Assembly (NCBI GenBank): GCA_023388495.1
Contig: JAEWGC010000011.1
Span: forward strand, 62,001-126,000
DNA: 64,000 nt
DNA from: Bacillota bacterium
GTDB taxonomy: Bacteria > Bacillota > Clostridia > Tissierellales > Tissierellaceae
Direction of reading: 5' to 3'
A program made the translations under genes and the position numbers. The notes beneath the pieces are model-generated. The model did not search any database. It saw only the letters and a list, made by a program, of their open reading frames with translations, and had not been told where the DNA came from. Below are positions 60,309-64,000 of the stretch, piece after piece. The number at the start of each line of letters is the position of its first letter. The stretch's first letter is position 1.

Positions 60309-60933
60309 CCCTAAAAAAATATTCAAGATGGGTTTATGGGAAGACAATCCAGTATTAGTTCAGATAATAGGTATATGTTCGGCTCTAGCTGTAACTAATC
60401 TCATGTTAAACTCATTGATTATGGGAGTGGGATTAATTTTTGTTACTGCATTATCCTCTTTTACAGTATCTTTAATTAGATCCTTTACTCCAAAACATAT
60501 AAGAATGATGGTGCAGGTACTTATAATAGCGGCATATGTAATTATAGTTGACATTTTCTTGAAAGCATATATGCCTGAAATGAGCAAGGCTCTAGGACCT
60601 TATGTAGGACTAATTATTACTAACTGTATAATAATGGGTAGGGCAGAGGCTTATGCACAAAATAATCCTCCAATACCTTCATTTTTAGATGGAGTAGCTT
60701 CTGGTCTAGGATATACTTTAGTTTTATTAGTTATAGCATTTGTTAGGGAATTAATGGGATTTGGTACGATTTTTGGTATTCAGGTATTAGGAGAATGGTG
60801 GACACCTTGGACAATTATGATAATGCCACCGGCTGCATTTTTTATCTTAGCAGTTATTATCTGGATAGCTAAGGGGATTCAAGAAAAAGAGAAAGACGGA
60901 GAAAAAGAGAAAGGTCAGGTGGTTAATCAATGA
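60295..60933 (+). CDS. rnfE: NqrD/RnfE-type membrane subunit
   Basis: A 212-residue subunit with about six spans. GLWEDNPVLVQIIGICSALAVT near the N-terminus and PYVGLIITNCIIMGRAEAYA, followed by GLGYTLVLLVIAFVREL, are the RnfE/NqrD signatures. With the RnfA/NqrE partner it forms the ion-translocation core, with a shared intramembrane iron centre held by cysteines. A charged C-terminal tail is present. It overlaps the neighbouring genes at both ends. Confidence 0.94.
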   Translation: MAGYSPKKIFKMGLWEDNPVLVQIIGICSALAVTNLMLNSLIMGVGLIFVTALSSFTVSLIRSFTPKHIRMMVQVLIIAAYVIIVDIFLKAYMPEMSKALGPYVGLIITNCIIMGRAEAYAQNNPPIPSFLDGVASGLGYTLVLLVIAFVRELMGFGTIFGIQVLGEWWTPWTIMIMPPAAFFILAVIIWIAKGIQEKEKDGEKEKGQVVNQ

Positions 60934-61520
60934 TAGAACTTAATCCTTTCATTATATTCTTTGCAGCTATATTTACAAATAATATGATATTTAGTAACTT
61001 TTTAGGTATGTGTTCATATATAGCAGTTTCAAGAGAAATACCTACATCACTTGGGCTAGGTCAAGCTGTCACCTTTGTTTTAGCTTGTACTACCATAATA
61101 AACTATCTTTTATATCATTATGTTCTAGTACCATTGCATTTAGAATATTTGAGATTTATTGTTTTTATTATTAGTATAGCTGCATTTGTGCAACTTTTAG
61201 AGATGATTGTGGAAAGATACCTTCCAAACTTGTATTATGCACTAGGCATATTTTTACCACTCATCACTGTTAACTGTGCTATTTTGGGAGTTTCATTATT
61301 TATGATAATCCGTAACTATAATTTCCTTCAATCTATAGGTTTTAGTATTGGATCTGGAATTGGATGGACTTTAGCTATAGTTGCATTAGCAGGTATTCGT
61401 CAGAAATTAAAAAGAGCTTCTGTCCCTAAAGGATTGGAAGGGCCAGGTATAACCTTAATTATCACAGGTTTGATGGCATTAGCCTTTATAGGTTTTTCTG
61501 GAATAGTTCAAATTCAATAA
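60930..61520 (+). CDS. rnfA: NqrE/RnfA-type membrane subunit
   Basis: A 196-residue subunit with six spans. It is the pseudo-symmetric partner of the preceding subunit: FTNNMIFSNFLGMCSYIAVS contains the conserved Cys, and LGIFLPLITVNCAILGVSLFM the second, with IGSGIGWTLAIVALAGIRQKL late. It overlaps rnfE by 4 bases and is followed by the nqrF gene after 13 bases. Confidence 0.95.
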   Translation: MIELNPFIIFFAAIFTNNMIFSNFLGMCSYIAVSREIPTSLGLGQAVTFVLACTTIINYLLYHYVLVPLHLEYLRFIVFIISIAAFVQLLEMIVERYLPNLYYALGIFLPLITVNCAILGVSLFMIIRNYNFLQSIGFSIGSGIGWTLAIVALAGIRQKLKRASVPKGLEGPGITLIITGLMALAFIGFSGIVQIQ

Positions 61521-61533
61521 GGAGGGCAAAAAT

Positions 61534-62637
61534 ATGAATGAGATAATTATAACTACAGCTGCGCTTACTGGTATTTCAGCTATATTTGCATTTTTGCTTA
61601 CTCTTGCTGATAGAACTATAGGCAACTATGGTGAAGTGCAATTAGTTATCAATGATGATAAGGAATACACAGTTGATGGAGGTTCTTCTCTTTTATCTAC
61701 TTTAATTGATGAAAAGATTTTTATTCCATCTGCCTGTGGAGGAAAAGGAACTTGTGGATATTGTAAGGTAAAGGTTATTGATGGAGGAGGACCTGTATTA
61801 CCAACAGAGACTCCCTTTTTAACAGATGAAGAATTAAAAGGTAATGTTAGACTTTCATGTCAATGCAAAGTAAAGCAAAATATTAAAATTGAGGTACCAG
61901 AAGAATTATTTAACGTAAAAGAATATTCTGCAACAGTAGAAGAAATGGAAGATATGACCTCTGTAATAAAGAGGTTAAGGCTCAAATTGCCTGATGGAGA
62001 AGAGCTAAATTTCAAACCTGGACAATATATTCAACTTAAGGCGCCTATTTATGAAGGAAATGATGAGGAAGTTTATAGGGCTTATTCAATAGCCTCTTCG
62101 CCATCAGATAAAAATCATGTTGAGTTGTTTATTGGATATATACCAGGAGGAAAGTGTACTACTTATGTACACAAACATTTGAAGGTAGGAGATACAGTAC
62201 AACTTAATGGGCCTTATGGACATTTCTATTTCCAGGAAGATAATGATAGAGAGATTATTCTGGTTGCCGCTGGTACAGGTATCGCACCTATATTATCTAT
62301 ACTTAAGCATATGAAGGAAAATAATATTAATAGAAAAGCTACCTTCTACTTTGGAGCTAAGACTCCAGATGATTTGTTTTTACTTGATTACTTTAAAGAA
62401 TTAGAAGAAACCCTTTATGATTTTAAATTTGTACCTACTTTATCAAGGACAACTGAAGAACATAATTGGACTGGAGAAAAGGGTAGAGTTAATAATGCTA
62501 TAGACAAATATTTAACTGATCCAGATAACAAAGAAGCATATCTTTGTGGTAATCAAGGTATGATTAATTCTATGGTTGAAGCCTTGATGAATAAAGATGT
62601 ACCTGAAGAATTGATATATTTTGATAAATTTGATTAG
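61534..62637 (+). CDS. nqrF: NqrF-type NADH dehydrogenase subunit (ferredoxin-FAD-NADH)
   Basis: A 367-residue NqrF homologue. One N-terminal span (about 2-25) is followed by a plant-type [2Fe-2S] ferredoxin domain with ligands Cys68, Cys74, Cys77 and Cys109 (SACGGKGTCGYC and LSCQC), close to the standard NqrF positions. An FAD domain (RAYSIASSP) and an NADH domain (GTGIAP, YLCGNQGMINSMVEAL, ending YFDKFD) follow. It oxidises NADH and delivers electrons to the membrane subunits. It is the last gene of the operon; no NqrA, RnfB or RnfC gene lies within the visible sequence. Confidence 0.95.
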   Translation: MNEIIITTAALTGISAIFAFLLTLADRTIGNYGEVQLVINDDKEYTVDGGSSLLSTLIDEKIFIPSACGGKGTCGYCKVKVIDGGGPVLPTETPFLTDEELKGNVRLSCQCKVKQNIKIEVPEELFNVKEYSATVEEMEDMTSVIKRLRLKLPDGEELNFKPGQYIQLKAPIYEGNDEEVYRAYSIASSPSDKNHVELFIGYIPGGKCTTYVHKHLKVGDTVQLNGPYGHFYFQEDNDREIILVAAGTGIAPILSILKHMKENNINRKATFYFGAKTPDDLFLLDYFKELEETLYDFKFVPTLSRTTEEHNWTGEKGRVNNAIDKYLTDPDNKEAYLCGNQGMINSMVEALMNKDVPEELIYFDKFD

Positions 62638-62663
62638 AGAAATCCATTGGATTTCTCTTTTTT
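62636..62663 (+). terminator. Terminator of the ion-pump operon
   Basis: AGAGAAATCC pairs with GGATTTCTCT around ATT, followed by TTTTT. Confidence 0.85.
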
Positions 62664-62741
62664 ATGAATTAATCTTTTTAGTTTTATGATATAATTAAAT
62701 AGCATATATATTATATATAGAAAACCCTTAGGAGGACAAAT

Positions 62742-64000
62742 ATGAAACTTGAGTTATTTGACTTTATAGATGAAACTTTAATGCTTATAGAGGAAAGAAA
62801 GGAAAGCATAGAAAATGTAGCCAATTCATTGGAAAAATTTTTTACAGATAGTTTTTTTATAAAGGATCATTTTTTAAATGTCAATTACAGAATTAAGTCT
62901 CACGAGAGTTTAAGAGAAAAGATACTAAGACATAATTTTTATTTGAAATATAAAACACCAGAAAATCTAATAAATAATTTGTCTGATCTAATAGGTTTTA
63001 GGATTGAATGTAGGTTTATCGAAGATGAGGATAAAATTTATAAAGATATAGTTAAGCTGTTTGAAATAAAGTGTGAAAATGGATTTTATACTAATTCTCT
63101 CAATTCTAACATAATGCTACAATTAGATGAAAAACAGCCTCAAAAACAAAAAAATGGATTTGAAATATATAAAATTGATGGTAAATATTGTAAGGATGGT
63201 ACTTGCATTAACTTTGAATTACAAATAAAATCCTTAGTTAATGTTTTCTGGGGAGAAATTGATCACAGAATATTATATAAGAATTTTAATTATATGTTGA
63301 CGGAAGATTTCTTTAGAGATATCATGTCCTCAATAAAAGATAATTTATCTATGATTGATAGACAATTAATGCTTGTATATAACCATTTAAATGGAATGGA
63401 TGCAAGTAACTCTTTGACAAAGAAGGTACAGTTGCAAGCCTTATTATCAAAGATTATTCATGATATATATATAGTTAAAATAAGACAAGAAATAGGATTT
63501 GTTGTAGATTTCAAGAAATCTACAGATGTAATTGTAAACTATATATTTATGAAAGGTGGACATGAAGAGTCAAAGAATTATAGTGCTAATTTCTTAAGAA
63601 TATTAAATAGATTAAATGAAATTGGTAAAAACGATATATCCTTTAATAGATATATAAATTTTGAAAGAGAAATTTTTTTCAATGATGATTTTACAAGGAA
63701 AATTGGTAATAGTATTCTTGAAATAATAAATAAGGATTTTAGATGGAATTTATTTTTTAGAATAATATTTGAAATAGAGGAAGGCAATAATGCAGAGGAT
63801 TTTGAAGGTTTTATGATATTTATCAGATACAGATTCCATGAAAATCTAATGCTCATATTAGAAAATAAAAGTATTGAAGAAGCTAAAAAAGAAGAAATAG
63901 TTGGTTGTGTAATGGAGACTATAGCCAATACATTCTCAAAAGAGGTTGATGTAGATTTTTTAAGTGATTGTAGCATCAAAACATTAAACAATAATATCGA
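62742..64000 (+). CDS. RelA/SpoT-domain (p)ppGpp-synthetase-like protein, 3' end outside window
   Basis: The frame from ATG 62742 (AGGAGG seven bases before) stays open to the right edge with no stop, giving at least 419 residues. Residues about 45-105 (RIKSHESLREKI, LIGFRIECRFIEDEDKIYKDI) and 165-190 (INFELQIKSLVNVFWGEIDHRILYK) match the RelA/SpoT nucleotidyltransferase core. The long C-terminal half is helical and unlike the TGS-ACT tail of full RelA. It may make or sense alarmones. Activity cannot be judged without the full length. Confidence 0.78.
   Translation, partial: MKLELFDFIDETLMLIEERKESIENVANSLEKFFTDSFFIKDHFLNVNYRIKSHESLREKILRHNFYLKYKTPENLINNLSDLIGFRIECRFIEDEDKIYKDIVKLFEIKCENGFYTNSLNSNIMLQLDEKQPQKQKNGFEIYKIDGKYCKDGTCINFELQIKSLVNVFWGEIDHRILYKNFNYMLTEDFFRDIMSSIKDNLSMIDRQLMLVYNHLNGMDASNSLTKKVQLQALLSKIIHDIYIVKIRQEIGFVVDFKKSTDVIVNYIFMKGGHEESKNYSANFLRILNRLNEIGKNDISFNRYINFEREIFFNDDFTRKIGNSILEIINKDFRWNLFFRIIFEIEEGNNAEDFEGFMIFIRYRFHENLMLILENKSIEEAKKEEIVGCVMETIANTFSKEVDVDFLSDCSIKTLNNNI

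Noticed and set aside
61534..62637. RnfB as identity of the last ion-pump gene
   Set aside because: RnfB carries multiple [4Fe-4S] ferredoxin motifs; this protein has a single plant-type [2Fe-2S] motif plus FAD and NADH domains, which is NqrF.
63578..63991. 137-residue open frame on the minus strand
   Set aside because: It is opposite the RelA/SpoT-like coding sequence, which has a good start site and conserved motifs.
1..64000. tRNA, rRNA, prophage or insertion-sequence content
   Set aside because: I saw no tRNA-like cloverleaf with CCA end, no rRNA sequence, and no transposase, integrase or phage structural motifs. A dedicated tRNA scan was not possible here.

Overview
The window is AT-rich, with TATAAT-type promoters, strong AGGAGG ribosome-binding sites and many intrinsic terminators. 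It is chromosomal DNA from a low-GC, anaerobic, amino-acid-fermenting Firmicute, most like Clostridia/Tissierellia (family-level placement is inference). Support comes from a T-box leader, purine and TPP riboswitches, a GrdB/PrdB-type selenoprotein, an Rnf/Nqr-type flavin-linked ion pump, BadF-type activases, methylglyoxal synthase and FeoAB. I see no phage, insertion sequence, CRISPR array, rRNA or tRNA.

Layout. 1-5004: end of a cyanophycinase, a small membrane protein, a sigma-54 activator, an AstE/AspA-type metallohydrolase and an isoaspartyl dipeptidase. Together they look like a cyanophycin / beta-aspartyl-arginine utilisation locus. 5129-7757: a second sigma-54 activator, then a correctly spaced -24/-12 promoter in front of glutamate formiminotransferase. 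7810-10749: a 2-hydroxyacid dehydrogenase, then a guanine-class riboswitch controlling a purine permease and a phosphoribosyltransferase. 10771-15612 (minus strand): a truncated LOR/SDH remnant, then a TPP-riboswitch thiamine-salvage operon (thiW-thiD-thiM-thiE-SSS transporter). 15844-19116: RidA, a two-gene phytol-kinase-like/DUF92 operon with a TetR gene, and ThpR. 19215-24195: T-box-controlled livJHMGF. 24269-27195: a split three-gene BadF/COG3580/COG3581 set. 27230-36248: a Rieske flavoprotein, a Fur-boxed siderophore ABC operon with a divergent AraC gene, feoAB and a DtxR-type regulator. 36241-44232: an M29 peptidase remnant, a Cu/Zn SOD, a LysM protein, a phosphoesterase, DinB, a marR-ftsH operon with a palindromic operator, and a membrane MutS-like ATPase.

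44275-46000: a stand-alone GrdB/PrdB-family selenoprotein read through an in-frame UGA with a SECIS-like hairpin, a zinc-ribbon protein and a TipA-like MerR pseudogene. 46091-57740: a MacB/FtsX-type exporter with a large coiled coil, Mrp ATPase, MASE3 histidine kinase, NSS symporter, acyl-ACP thioesterase, MgsA and cold-shock protein. 57816-64000: a parvulin, a five-gene ion-pump operon (NqrB/RnfD, NqrC/RnfG, NqrD/RnfE, NqrE/RnfA, NqrF) that lacks NqrA, RnfC and RnfB locally, and a RelA/SpoT-like protein running off the right edge.

Strongest leads: the UGA-interrupted selenoprotein, the NQR-like operon without NqrA, the cyanophycin locus with its two sigma-54 activators, the VTE5/VTE6-like kinase pair, and MarR-controlled FtsH.
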